The notes under the pieces are model-generated. The model worked only from the letters and a program-made list of their open reading frames with translations, had not been told where the DNA came from and searched no databases. Shown here piece after piece: positions 1 to 7,572 of a stretch of 64,000 bases of DNA. Source of the stretch: Pollutimonas bauzanensis_A (GTDB lineage: Bacteria > Pseudomonadota > Gammaproteobacteria > Burkholderiales > Burkholderiaceae_B); contig NZ_JBEBUX010000005.1 of the NCBI RefSeq assembly GCF_040393045.1, forward strand, positions 1 to 64,000, read 5' to 3'. Position 1 is the stretch's first letter. Each line of letters starts with the position of its first letter. A program made the position numbers and the translations under genes.

Positions 1-73
1 ATCGAACGGACGGTGGGAAACCTGGAAAAGGCGCTGGATGGCATGGCATAGACAGTGCCATCCAATCTCACGA

Positions 74-270
74 CTACCGCGCTCGAAGGTGCTGGAGCGA
101 ACTGGGAATTTGATCGACGATGACATCGATCTGCTAACCGAGCAGATCATTCAGCGCAGGCGCGGAACCGGTGTAAGGAACGACGGTGAAGTTGATACCC
201 AGCGCTTTCTGCAAAAGAAAAGTATGGCAATGTGGTTGGTAATGCCGTTGCCCGGCGTCGCTTGACCACT
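74..270 (-). pseudogene. Decayed Bug/TctC solute-binding protein fragment
   Basis: Read on the minus strand, this stretch gives recognisable internal Bug-protein sequence. ATPGNGITNHIA is followed, after a shift of frame in an A-rich run near 217 to 225, by INFTVVPYTGSAPALNDLLG, then an in-frame TAG at 134-136, then QIDVIVDQIPSSLQHLRA and a second TAG at 74-76. Intact Bug proteins of this window have the equivalent core (for example AHIPYKGSSPAITDLIGGQ in the protein at 38403). Neither the start nor the signal peptide is present. It is therefore a truncated, frameshifted relic beside an intact Bug gene and an IclR gene, probably a decayed duplicate. The first 51 bases of the window are open on the plus strand for only 16 codons and cannot be assigned. 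Confidence 0.75.
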
Positions 271-325
271 TCCTATTGCGCAGTCAGCCACAACATAAAG
301 TCATGCCTAATCGGACTCGATACCT

Positions 326-1081
326 TTACTTAAGACAAATTCCGGATAGTTGCCGGATAATGTTGACCACTTTCTCTTTTTTGCGCTTGAGTCGAAAAAT
401 AGGACCTGCGACTCCGATGGCGCATGGAATGTGGCCACCAAGCGCAAGGGGCATGCCAATAGCGCAGATTCCTTCGGTTAACTGATCGGTAAACGCATAA
501 CCTAGCTCGCGAGCTATGCGGATATCGGCGAGCAGATCATCGAGATTGACCAAGTTCCGTTCAAGCGTGCTACACCGATTCACTTGTTGAACGAATTGCG
601 CAATATCTTGATCGTGGTATTGCATGAGCAGCGCTTTGCCGATGGCGCTCTTGGTCATTGGCCGCAGCAAACCCGGCTTAAGATAAAAGCGCAGTAGTCT
701 CTGGGACTGAACCGTATGTATATATTGGGCATGCAGCCCGTTAGGTGCGCCCAGAATGACGGTTTCACCGGTGTCTTTCTGGATTTGGTCCATCAATGCA
801 ATGACGGTGCCATTGCTGAAAAGTTCACCCATGATCCAGCTTCCCAACATGGCAACACGTAAGGAAGGTGAGTACGTCTTGCTTTCTGGGTCGAACGTAA
901 TGTAATTGCTGGCGCTCAAGCTTCTGAGTAGCGCAAGTACGCTGGACATCGGGTAGCCGAGCTCTGATGCTATCTCGGTCAGATTCAACGGTTTTTGACG
1001 TAGCGCGAAGAGCTCGAGTATGGCAACAACTCTGTCTGCCGATTTTACGGTTGCTACTTTTGTCGGACTGGGCGAAGGCAT
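326..1081 (-). CDS. IclR family transcriptional regulator
   Basis: A 251-residue DNA-binding regulator. The N-terminal winged helix-turn-helix (about residues 15 to 80) contains LTEIASELGYPMSSVLALLR. The C-terminal IclR effector-binding domain (about 90 to 250) contains GETVILGAPNGLHAQYIHTV and a late segment GICAIGMPLALGGHIPCAIG. Length and architecture are standard. It is the last gene of the leftward acyl-CoA operon, 110 bp after the Bug gene, and closely resembles the IclR encoded at 6783 (shared ELGYP and LG-x-W motifs). The two look like duplicates serving the same cluster. It probably senses the transported acid or its CoA ester; the ligand cannot be read from the sequence. Confidence 0.93.
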   Translation of the reverse strand: MPSPSPTKVATVKSADRVVAILELFALRQKPLNLTEIASELGYPMSSVLALLRSLSASNYITFDPESKTYSPSLRVAMLGSWIMGELFSNGTVIALMDQIQKDTGETVILGAPNGLHAQYIHTVQSQRLLRFYLKPGLLRPMTKSAIGKALLMQYHDQDIAQFVQQVNRCSTLERNLVNLDDLLADIRIARELGYAFTDQLTEGICAIGMPLALGGHIPCAIGVAGPIFRLKRKKEKVVNIIRQLSGICLK

Positions 1082-1191
1082 TGAGGCTGGTTTCCGCGTG
1101 ACAATTCAAGGCTGCAGGCATCATACACGCCTCCTGGCTCTCGCGAGAAAGCCAGGATTTCATCATGACAGGGCCAGCGATGGCTGAAATA

Positions 1192-2172
1192 CTACATCTT
1201 TTGCAGGTTAGAGCTTTTGGCAACCCGCTTCCACATATCCATTTCTTTCACAGCCCTGTTTTTGGTTTCCGGACCGCTGCGCCAATCCACGATATCGCCT
1301 TGGTGCTCGACCTTGGAAATCATGGAGGGATCGGACATAACAGCCTTAACGGCTGCCTGTATCTTTTTCTCGATATCTAACGGCAAACCGGCGGGTGCGA
1401 CCAACGCGGTCCAAACCATAGCGTTCTCGGAAAATTCCTTCAGGGCCGGATTTAGCTCAGACACAAGAGGCAAGTCGGGAAGCTGTTTAATTCGCGTCAC
1501 ACCAGTGGCCGCAAGGGGTTTGAACTTTCCCGCTTCGATGAGCGGCACCGAGAACGAAGGCGCGAATGTGCCTAGATTCAACCGGCCGGCGAATAAGTCG
1601 CTGACCGTATCCGAATTGCCTTTGTAGCGTACCGGCAGCATATCTATTTTCAATGAGTCGGTAAACAATGCGCCAGCCACGAGCGAAACGTTACCTACGA
1701 CGGCATAAGACACGCTCCCCGCTTCCTTGCGACTATCCTTAATAAAATCGTCCAGGGTCTCGCGTTTTTCATTTTTTCCTGTGACGAAAACATACGGATA
1801 CGCGCTCATGGAGGCGATATAAGAGAACTCCTTTAGCGTGTCAATCGGATACTGCGCGTCAATTGCCGGTGCAATGCTCAATAGCCCATTGGTGGTAAAG
1901 AACAATGTATAGCCGTCTGGCTTGCTTGCAACCACTTCGCGCGCAGCGATGAGGTTATCGCCACCCGCCTTGTTCAGAACAGTCACGACCTGTCCAAGCG
2001 TGCTTCCCAGCCGCTCAGCCAGCAATCGTGCCATCGCGTCTGTCGGTCCGCCTGCCGAAAACGGCACAATCATTTTGATTGGCCTGTCAGGGTAATTGCT
2101 GGCCAAAGCAGGATGAATGAATGCCACTAGCGTAGCAGTGGAAAAGAATGCGTTTCTAATCAAACGTTTCAT
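1192..2172 (-). CDS. Bug/TctC tripartite tricarboxylate transporter substrate-binding protein
   Basis: Periplasmic receptor of about 326 residues. A signal peptide starts MKRLIRNAFFSTATLVAFI and ends at a PALA-SNYP cleavage site. The mature protein has the family hallmarks YPDRPIKMIVPFSAGGPTD near its start and ASKPDGYTLFFTTNG around residue 105. The ATG at 2172 is chosen because it immediately precedes the signal peptide and follows a GAGGAG ribosome binding site; the open frame continues upstream to 2250 without a better start. It lies 99 bp downstream of the crotonase gene, probably in one operon. No TctA or TctB gene is nearby. The ligand is inferred to be an organic acid or the compound degraded by the neighbouring acyl-CoA enzymes. 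Confidence 0.93.
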   Translation of the reverse strand: MKRLIRNAFFSTATLVAFIHPALASNYPDRPIKMIVPFSAGGPTDAMARLLAERLGSTLGQVVTVLNKAGGDNLIAAREVVASKPDGYTLFFTTNGLLSIAPAIDAQYPIDTLKEFSYIASMSAYPYVFVTGKNEKRETLDDFIKDSRKEAGSVSYAVVGNVSLVAGALFTDSLKIDMLPVRYKGNSDTVSDLFAGRLNLGTFAPSFSVPLIEAGKFKPLAATGVTRIKQLPDLPLVSELNPALKEFSENAMVWTALVAPAGLPLDIEKKIQAAVKAVMSDPSMISKVEHQGDIVDWRSGPETKNRAVKEMDMWKRVAKSSNLQKM

Positions 2173-2271
2173 GCGTGTCTCCTCGCTTTTCTTTCTGATA
2201 GATGTAAATACGTTAACGAAACCAAGTCCGCCACCTGTGTGCCAGAGCACTATGAGGCGGCCTATGGGATA

Positions 2272-3063
2272 TCAGATGCCCTTGAAAACCGGCTGGCGTT
2301 TCTCCTTGAATGCGCTCATCGCTTCTTGATGATCTTCGGTCGAGAACAGCACTGCCATGTGAGACGAAACCTGCTCCAGGTGGGTGGCAATGTCCATATT
2401 CAAACCCTGGAGCACCGCCTTTTTCATCATCCTGATAGCCAACGGCGGCCCCGCCGCAATTTGCCTGGCCATTCGATAGGTTTCATCCATTAGTTGATCA
2501 TCTGGCACCACCTTGTTGACAAGCCCGATACGTTCGGCTTCGTTTGCGTCGACAAACCGCGCTGTCCATAGCAGCTCAAGCGCCCGGGGCAGGCCAATAA
2601 GGCGCGGAAGATACCAGGCTCCGCCATCACCGGCCATGATGCCGATACGCACGTAGGTTTCCGCAAACCGTGCGCTTTGGGCGGCAATCCTGATATCGCC
2701 CATCAACGCCATATCCATCCCTGCACCAGTAGCCACGCCATTCACAGCTATTAATACTGGCTTATCCAGCGTCGACATAATCAGCGGTATCCGATGCACG
2801 CGGTCGGCAAGTGAATGCTTACGCATGATCGGCGTTTCAGCCTTTTTACGTTCGCTCATGCCGTTCACATCACCTCCGGAGCAGAAGGCGCGACCCGCGC
2901 CTGTCACAACAATGACCTTGACGTCACTATTTCGTTGAGACTCCATAAGGGCATCGGCCCAATCCTCCAGCATTTCCGTCGTAAATGCGTTGAGCTTATC
3001 CGGACGATTCAGGGTGATGGTGGCAATGCCCTCATCAATAGAAAAAAGTAATTCTTCACTCAT
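2272..3063 (-). CDS. Enoyl-CoA hydratase/isomerase (crotonase) family protein
   Basis: A 263-residue cytoplasmic crotonase-fold enzyme. The oxyanion-hole segments GAGRAFCSGGDVNGM and NGVATGAGMDMALMGDI are clear, as is the downstream RIGIMAGDGGAWYLPRLIG. Aligned by eye to rat crotonase, the position of catalytic Glu144 holds Asp and that of Glu164 holds Tyr, while an Asp appears in the GDGG motif. It may therefore be a hydratase subclass, an isomerase or a thioester hydrolase rather than a canonical hydratase. The ATG at 3063 follows an AAGGAAC ribosome binding site; an upstream extension to 3147 would overlap the dehydrogenase gene and is rejected. It is third in the leftward acyl-CoA operon. 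Confidence 0.9.
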   Translation of the reverse strand: MSEELLFSIDEGIATITLNRPDKLNAFTTEMLEDWADALMESQRNSDVKVIVVTGAGRAFCSGGDVNGMSERKKAETPIMRKHSLADRVHRIPLIMSTLDKPVLIAVNGVATGAGMDMALMGDIRIAAQSARFAETYVRIGIMAGDGGAWYLPRLIGLPRALELLWTARFVDANEAERIGLVNKVVPDDQLMDETYRMARQIAAGPPLAIRMMKKAVLQGLNMDIATHLEQVSSHMAVLFSTEDHQEAMSAFKEKRQPVFKGI

Positions 3064-3079
3064 TGATTTGTTCCTTGAC

Positions 3080-4162
3080 TTAAGAGAACGTATGCGCGGA
3101 AGGCGCCGTGACAAAGCTCCATAGTTCATTTTCCGACAGCGCCTCAAGCTGGGCGCCGAGCCAGGCGGCCCAATAACTCTCGGATCCGAACTCTTCTCGC
3201 CAGGACAACAACCGGCGGGTAGTCAGGTGCAGACTATGTTCGTGTGTAAAGCCCATCGCCCCATGCACTTGATGCGCGATAGCGCACGCCAAGGATGCGG
3301 CCTCGCTGCACCTGATCTTGGCCATGGCGACCTCTGCAAATGCAACGTTGGAAGCACTTGCGTGAGAAGCCGCATCGGCGGCGGCGGTGGCGCTAGCCAC
3401 CTGGGCAGCCATTTCTGCAATCTGATGCTGAATCACCTGAAACTTGGCAATGGGCCGCCCGAACTGTTCTCGTTCTTTTGCATAGCCAATCGTCATTTCG
3501 AGCGCCCTTTGTAAAGCGCCGGTCATTTGCATGCATCTGAAGAGAGCGCCCTCGAAAAGAAGGCGGCCCTGTTCCTGAATGGCGGGACGCACACATTCCT
3601 CAGCAATATGGACTTTTTCATACTCCAAGGTGTCACGGGGTTCCCCGGCAAGATTGGATTGTTGACGGTTTACTTTGCCCTTAGGAAGCAGCACGAGAAC
3701 AGGTCCGTCTTGAGTGCTGGCTGATACGACAACCCCCTCACAATGCCTGCCCCAGGCCACTCGGGCGACCGAACCATTCACGATGTAGCCGCCGGCAGCC
3801 GAGCGGTCCAATTTAATTGCAGGGTCTGTCGCAAGAATGCTTACGCCCAGCGGCACGTTCTCATCGAACGGTATGCCGTGACGCATAAGCGCACGTTGTG
3901 CCAAATAGGTTTCGACCAGTGGCAGCGGTACATTGAAGCGGCCCGCCTGGCGTGCCAGCATGCTTAAAGAGGACAACGGCAGGCCTTGCTCTCCGGGTTC
4001 GGTTTCCATGACAGCAGCCGAAACCAGGCCGATATCCCCCATACTTGCCCAAGCTTCAGACAGCCAATGCCCCTCTTCCACACAATCAAGCGTTTCCCTC
4101 GTGCACAGGTCAAGAAAATACCGCTCCGCGCTATCGTTTAGCATTTGATCTATGTCGTTCAT
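3080..4162 (-). CDS. Acyl-CoA dehydrogenase, smaller partner
   Basis: A 360-residue flavoprotein of the acyl-CoA dehydrogenase family, introducing an alpha,beta double bond into an acyl-CoA. The N-terminal helical domain has WASMGDIGLVSAAV. The C-terminal FAD-binding domain has YAKEREQFGRPIAKFQVIQH, a family signature, and AHQVHGAMGFTHEHSLH. Its start codon overlaps the stop of the 385-residue dehydrogenase by 4 nt (ATGA), so the two are translationally coupled. Pairs of unequal dehydrogenases encoded this way are known to form heteromers, for example the steroid side-chain enzymes of actinobacteria. A heteromer is inferred here and substrate identity is unknown. Confidence 0.92.
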   Translation of the reverse strand: MNDIDQMLNDSAERYFLDLCTRETLDCVEEGHWLSEAWASMGDIGLVSAAVMETEPGEQGLPLSSLSMLARQAGRFNVPLPLVETYLAQRALMRHGIPFDENVPLGVSILATDPAIKLDRSAAGGYIVNGSVARVAWGRHCEGVVVSASTQDGPVLVLLPKGKVNRQQSNLAGEPRDTLEYEKVHIAEECVRPAIQEQGRLLFEGALFRCMQMTGALQRALEMTIGYAKEREQFGRPIAKFQVIQHQIAEMAAQVASATAAADAASHASASNVAFAEVAMAKIRCSEAASLACAIAHQVHGAMGFTHEHSLHLTTRRLLSWREEFGSESYWAAWLGAQLEALSENELWSFVTAPSAHTFS

Positions 4163-5316
4163 CGCAACTCCAGCCCTTTTGCAATAATCCCCCGCAGGAT
4201 TTCCTTGGTGCCGCCTCGTATCGAATACGCCGGGGCATATAAGGTCGAGTATCTGAGCGCCTCATTGAAAGGATCATTCTCGGGAAATGTTGAGCGCAAC
4301 TCTTCGGGGAATAATGTGCGGGCTGCCTCGGGTATGTCTTGCTCAAAACAAGTACCCAGATCCTTGACCAGTGCCGCTTCGGTGTGTGGCGTAATTCCGT
4401 TTTCCAACATTCCTGCGATCGAGCAGGACATCTGATGCATCGTCCACAGACGCGCTACTAGGCGGGCAACGGTATCCCGCCTCGTTTCAGAGGGAAATTT
4501 TTTGAGTTTTCCAGTCATGCCGGACAGCACATGGTATGTGCTCATCCATCGATCAGGGCCGCTGCGCTCATATACGAGTTCATTCGTGACTTGCTGCCAA
4601 CCGTTGCCGATGGTGCCTATCACCATGTCATCAGGAACAAACACATCCTCGAAAATGACTTCATTGAAATCGTGCTCGCCTGCCAGGTTGATTATCGGAC
4701 GCACTGTAATTCCGGACCAAGAAAGATCGACCAAGAACTGGCTCACGCCCTCCCGCCGAGACTCTCCGCGCGGACCAGTGCGGGCGAAGAGAATCATCAT
4801 GTGCACGCGGTGCGCATTACTTGTCCATAATTTGCTGCCGGTAACACGCCAGCCCCCGTCCACCTTGGTCGCTTTCATGCGGATGGATGCGAGATCGGAG
4901 CCGGAGTCTGCTTCACTCATGCCGATACAGAAATAGCACTCCCCTTTTGCAATTTCAGGTAAGAACTTTTCGCGTTGTGCCTTGGTGCCAAACTTCAGCA
5001 ACAAGGGGCCGCTTTGTCGATCGGCCACCCAGTGCGCGCGAACTGGCGCACCGGCTGCCAACAATTCTTCGGTAACGACGAATCGCTCTATGGCGCTACG
5101 TTCGTGACCACCGTACTCACGGGGCCACGTCATTCCTATCCAGCCTTTGCGGCCAAGCGCACGACTGAAATCGGAACTGGGTTCTGCCCAGCCGTATGGC
5201 CCCGGCTTGATGCGCCCAGCGCTTTTCTCTTCTTCTATGAATGCCCTGACTTGTCGCCTGAGATCCAGTAGCTCTGGGGCTTCGTCATATATTAAGAATT
5301 TTATTAGTTCGGTCAT
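4159..5316 (-). CDS. Acyl-CoA dehydrogenase, larger partner
   Basis: A 385-residue acyl-CoA dehydrogenase, first gene of the leftward operon. Visible features are the N-terminal region with GWIGMTWPREYGG, the flavin-binding middle domain CYFCIGMSEADSGSDLASI followed by WRVTGSKLWTS, and the C-terminal SIRGGTKEILRGIIA. The position that carries the catalytic Glu in medium-chain enzymes (YEGT) is RGGT here, so the base is expected in the helix around LVYERSGPDRW, as in isovaleryl-CoA dehydrogenase. It is coupled to the 360-residue partner by a 4-nt overlap. The promoter must lie in the AT-rich divergent region 5317 to 5580. Confidence 0.93.
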   Translation of the reverse strand: MTELIKFLIYDEAPELLDLRRQVRAFIEEEKSAGRIKPGPYGWAEPSSDFSRALGRKGWIGMTWPREYGGHERSAIERFVVTEELLAAGAPVRAHWVADRQSGPLLLKFGTKAQREKFLPEIAKGECYFCIGMSEADSGSDLASIRMKATKVDGGWRVTGSKLWTSNAHRVHMMILFARTGPRGESRREGVSQFLVDLSWSGITVRPIINLAGEHDFNEVIFEDVFVPDDMVIGTIGNGWQQVTNELVYERSGPDRWMSTYHVLSGMTGKLKKFPSETRRDTVARLVARLWTMHQMSCSIAGMLENGITPHTEAALVKDLGTCFEQDIPEAARTLFPEELRSTFPENDPFNEALRYSTLYAPAYSIRGGTKEILRGIIAKGLELR

Positions 5317-5580
5317 GCGCCCTCACTCCTTTGAGATGGGGCGAATGGTAGCGTAAACGCTGCATATGAATAAACTATTTATTCATATAGGTGAATAAAA
5401 ATATCGTGCAAAGCATGTATATGAAACTTATTTGTCCTATATATCTATTGAGGTCAGATACTTTTAATCCGCGGCTTTTGTTTTTCAATGGGTTTGCGCA
5501 GTAACATTTTCAACATTACCCGAGTAAATAATACATATATACTATTTAAAACCATGTACATATTAATTTCGGAGAAGACA
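5317..5580. promoter_or_regulatory. Divergent AT-rich promoter region between the two acyl-CoA arms
   Basis: This 264-bp gap separates the leftward dehydrogenase operon from the rightward CoA-transferase operon. It is much richer in A and T than its surroundings, with TATATATCTATTG near 5440 and ACATATATACTATTT near 5532. It holds one striking palindrome (listed separately) and must contain both promoters. The rightward open frame extends into it as far as 5488, but a GGAG at 5570 to 5573 placed 7 nt before a GTG at 5581 indicates that translation starts at 5581. Confidence 0.6.
5364..5388. promoter_or_regulatory. Perfect 11-bp inverted repeat, candidate IclR operator
   Basis: ATATGAATAAA (5364-5374) and its exact complement TTTATTCATAT (5378-5388) are separated by CTA. 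A third copy of the half-site, GTGAATAAAA, follows at about 5391. The element lies 48 bp upstream of the leftward dehydrogenase start and about 190 bp upstream of the CoA-transferase. The two paralogous IclR regulators of the cluster are the natural candidates to bind it. The repeat is seen directly; the assignment is inference. Confidence 0.55.
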
Positions 5581-6786
5581 GTGCAAGCCAATGCGAACAA
5601 TGATGAAAGCCTGGAAGCCGCCAAGCGCCAACCAACATGCAAAGGTCCCCTGGATGGCATCCGCGTAGTGGATTTGACTTCGGTGGTGCTGGGCCCTATC
5701 GCAACCCAGCTATTCGCGGACTTCGGCGCCGACGTAATAAAGGTCGAGGGGCCCGCTGGTGACATCATTCGTTCCAATGGAGCATCACGTACTAAGGGTA
5801 TGGGGTCAATCTACCTATCGCTGAATCGGAACAAACGTTCAATCGTGCTTGATCTCAAAAACGAAAAAGATAAAGCGATTTTGCGTGAGCTGATCGGCAA
5901 AGCCGATGTACTCGTGCACAATATGCGCGTCAAGGCCATTGAGAAACTGGGCTTTGGATACGAGACTGCCAAACAACTGAACCCCGCCCTTGTTTATTGC
6001 GTAGCAACAGGATTCGGTCAGGATGGCCCCGATAAAGACAAACCAGCATTCGACGACATCATCCAGGCCTCATGCGGCTTTGTCGGCATCAGTTCCCTGG
6101 GTAAGGAAGCGCCGGAATACTCTCCGAACCTGATCGCCGACAAAACTGTCGGCCTGTATATGGCAAACGCGGTCATGGCCGCACTGGTTCACCGTGGACG
6201 TAGTGGCAAAGGCCAATACGTAGAAGTGCCCATGCTTGAGACCATGGCGTCCTTCGTGCTGGCTGAACATATGGCAGGACTCTCATTCCCAGACAGCAAT
6301 GAACCTGCCGGTTATAAACGAATCATTAACGGCGGCCGCCGGCCATACAAGACTAAAGATGGCTGGATTGGTGTTCTGCCCTATACGGAAAAGCATTGGC
6401 GCGCATTTTTCAGCGCGGTGGACAAGGCTGAACTGATTGAAACGTTCGACATTGCAGACAGAGCGAAGCGCAATGCACGCATCCAGGAAATTTATGCAGC
6501 GCTGGCTTCCATCACCCCCTTGAAAACCACAGCCGAATGGGTCGGTGTCTGCACGGATTTAGACATCCCTGTAACCCGTATCTATAGCCTGGACGACCTG
6601 CCGGATCATCCGCATTTGAAAGCAGTGGGGTTCTTCGAAGAAAGCGACCACCCCTCTGTGGGGCAAATTCGACAAGTCAGACCCGTTACGCGTTTCAGTG
6701 AAACGCCACTTTCCATATACAGGCACGCACCTGAGCTGGGTGAAAATACACAAGAGATTCTAGAGGAGCTTGGGCGCTGTATATGA
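5581..6786 (+). CDS. CaiB/BaiF family (class III) CoA-transferase
   Basis: A 401-residue class III CoA-transferase, moving CoA from a donor thioester to a carboxylic acid through an aspartyl-CoA intermediate. Hallmarks are PLDGIRVVDLTSVVLGP at the start, then QLFADFGADVIKVEGPAGD, SIYLSLNRNKRSIVLDLKN and FDDIIQASCGFVGI. The GTG at 5581 is preferred because GGAGAAGACA precedes it; an ATG at 5554 lacks a ribosome binding site. It probably activates the acid that the dehydrogenases and crotonase-fold enzyme opposite then oxidise, avoiding an ATP-dependent ligase. The stop overlaps the next gene by 4 nt. Confidence 0.93.
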   Translation: MQANANNDESLEAAKRQPTCKGPLDGIRVVDLTSVVLGPIATQLFADFGADVIKVEGPAGDIIRSNGASRTKGMGSIYLSLNRNKRSIVLDLKNEKDKAILRELIGKADVLVHNMRVKAIEKLGFGYETAKQLNPALVYCVATGFGQDGPDKDKPAFDDIIQASCGFVGISSLGKEAPEYSPNLIADKTVGLYMANAVMAALVHRGRSGKGQYVEVPMLETMASFVLAEHMAGLSFPDSNEPAGYKRIINGGRRPYKTKDGWIGVLPYTEKHWRAFFSAVDKAELIETFDIADRAKRNARIQEIYAALASITPLKTTAEWVGVCTDLDIPVTRIYSLDDLPDHPHLKAVGFFEESDHPSVGQIRQVRPVTRFSETPLSIYRHAPELGENTQEILEELGRCI

Positions 6787-7550
6787 GCGACTCAGTAATC
6801 AAAACAGCTGCCAGGGTCTTTGAGGTCTTGGAATACATGCGGAGCATGCGACGCAGTACCACCGTTCGCGAGATCTCGGAGGAACTCGGCTATCCGTTAT
6901 CTAGTGCGCAAATGCTGCTCAAAAGCATCGCACAGCTCGGGTATTTGCGATACGACGCACGCAGGCGCGCCTATCTGGCAACGCCAAGGCTGGCACTGCT
7001 CGGTGATTGGGTACTAGAAGGGATGGCAATGATGGGGGTCAATTCGCAAACGCTTGAAGAGATCGTCAAGGAAACAGGCTTGACCGCCATACTGGGAGTA
7101 GAAAATGATATCTATGTTCAGTACACCCATGTTGCCATAGCCGGACGCGGCCCCGCCCAATACAGGGTTCAACCCGGAACGCGCCGCCTGCTATGTATGT
7201 CCAGCCTCGGCTGGGCTTTGCTGTCAAAAGAAAGCCGAGATCATGTAAGCCGGATTGTGAGCCGCACCAACAGCCGCTTGAGCGGCACCGGGCAAGACGT
7301 TTCGCTTCTCGAAGTCGAGACCCATATACATCAGGCCGCCACGCACGGCTATGCCTATTCACAAGGAGTCACGAACCCCGACAGGGCGATGATCAGTGTC
7401 GTGACGAAAGCGGACGAGGCAGGCATGCGCTACGCAGTCGGGATCAGCGGGGCTCTGGAAGAAATCAGCTCGCGACAGGATGAAATTGTCAGCCTCCTCA
7501 AAGCACGCATCGTCGCCCCCGAAGACGAGGGCCGCGGACTTAAAGCGTAG
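6783..7550 (+). CDS. IclR family transcriptional regulator (second paralogue of the cluster)
   Basis: A 255-residue IclR regulator. The winged helix (residues 8 to 75) includes VREISEELGYPLSSAQMLLK, and the effector domain follows, with ETGLTAILGVENDIYVQYTH and a late AGMRYAVGISGAL. It starts inside the CoA-transferase stop codon (ATGA overlap), so the two are co-expressed. It is similar along its length to the IclR at 326, with shared ELGYP, SS and LGDW/LGSW motifs, which points to gene duplication and perhaps to heteromeric or antagonistic control of the divergent promoters. The ligand is unknown. Confidence 0.93.
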   Translation: MSDSVIKTAARVFEVLEYMRSMRRSTTVREISEELGYPLSSAQMLLKSIAQLGYLRYDARRRAYLATPRLALLGDWVLEGMAMMGVNSQTLEEIVKETGLTAILGVENDIYVQYTHVAIAGRGPAQYRVQPGTRRLLCMSSLGWALLSKESRDHVSRIVSRTNSRLSGTGQDVSLLEVETHIHQAATHGYAYSQGVTNPDRAMISVVTKADEAGMRYAVGISGALEEISSRQDEIVSLLKARIVAPEDEGRGLKA

Positions 7551-7572
7551 GAGAGCCGGCTTCGCATGCGTG

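Noticed and set aside
1..51. Open plus-strand frame of 16 codons ending in TAG at the left edge, possible C-terminus of a gene.
   Set aside because: Too short to match any family, and the adjoining minus-strand sequence is a Bug relic, so the frame may be chance.
1132..1157. TCCTGGCT/AGCCAGGA hairpin between the Bug and IclR genes as a terminator.
   Set aside because: The 8-bp stem is real but no T-run follows in the direction of transcription, so a terminator could not be supported.
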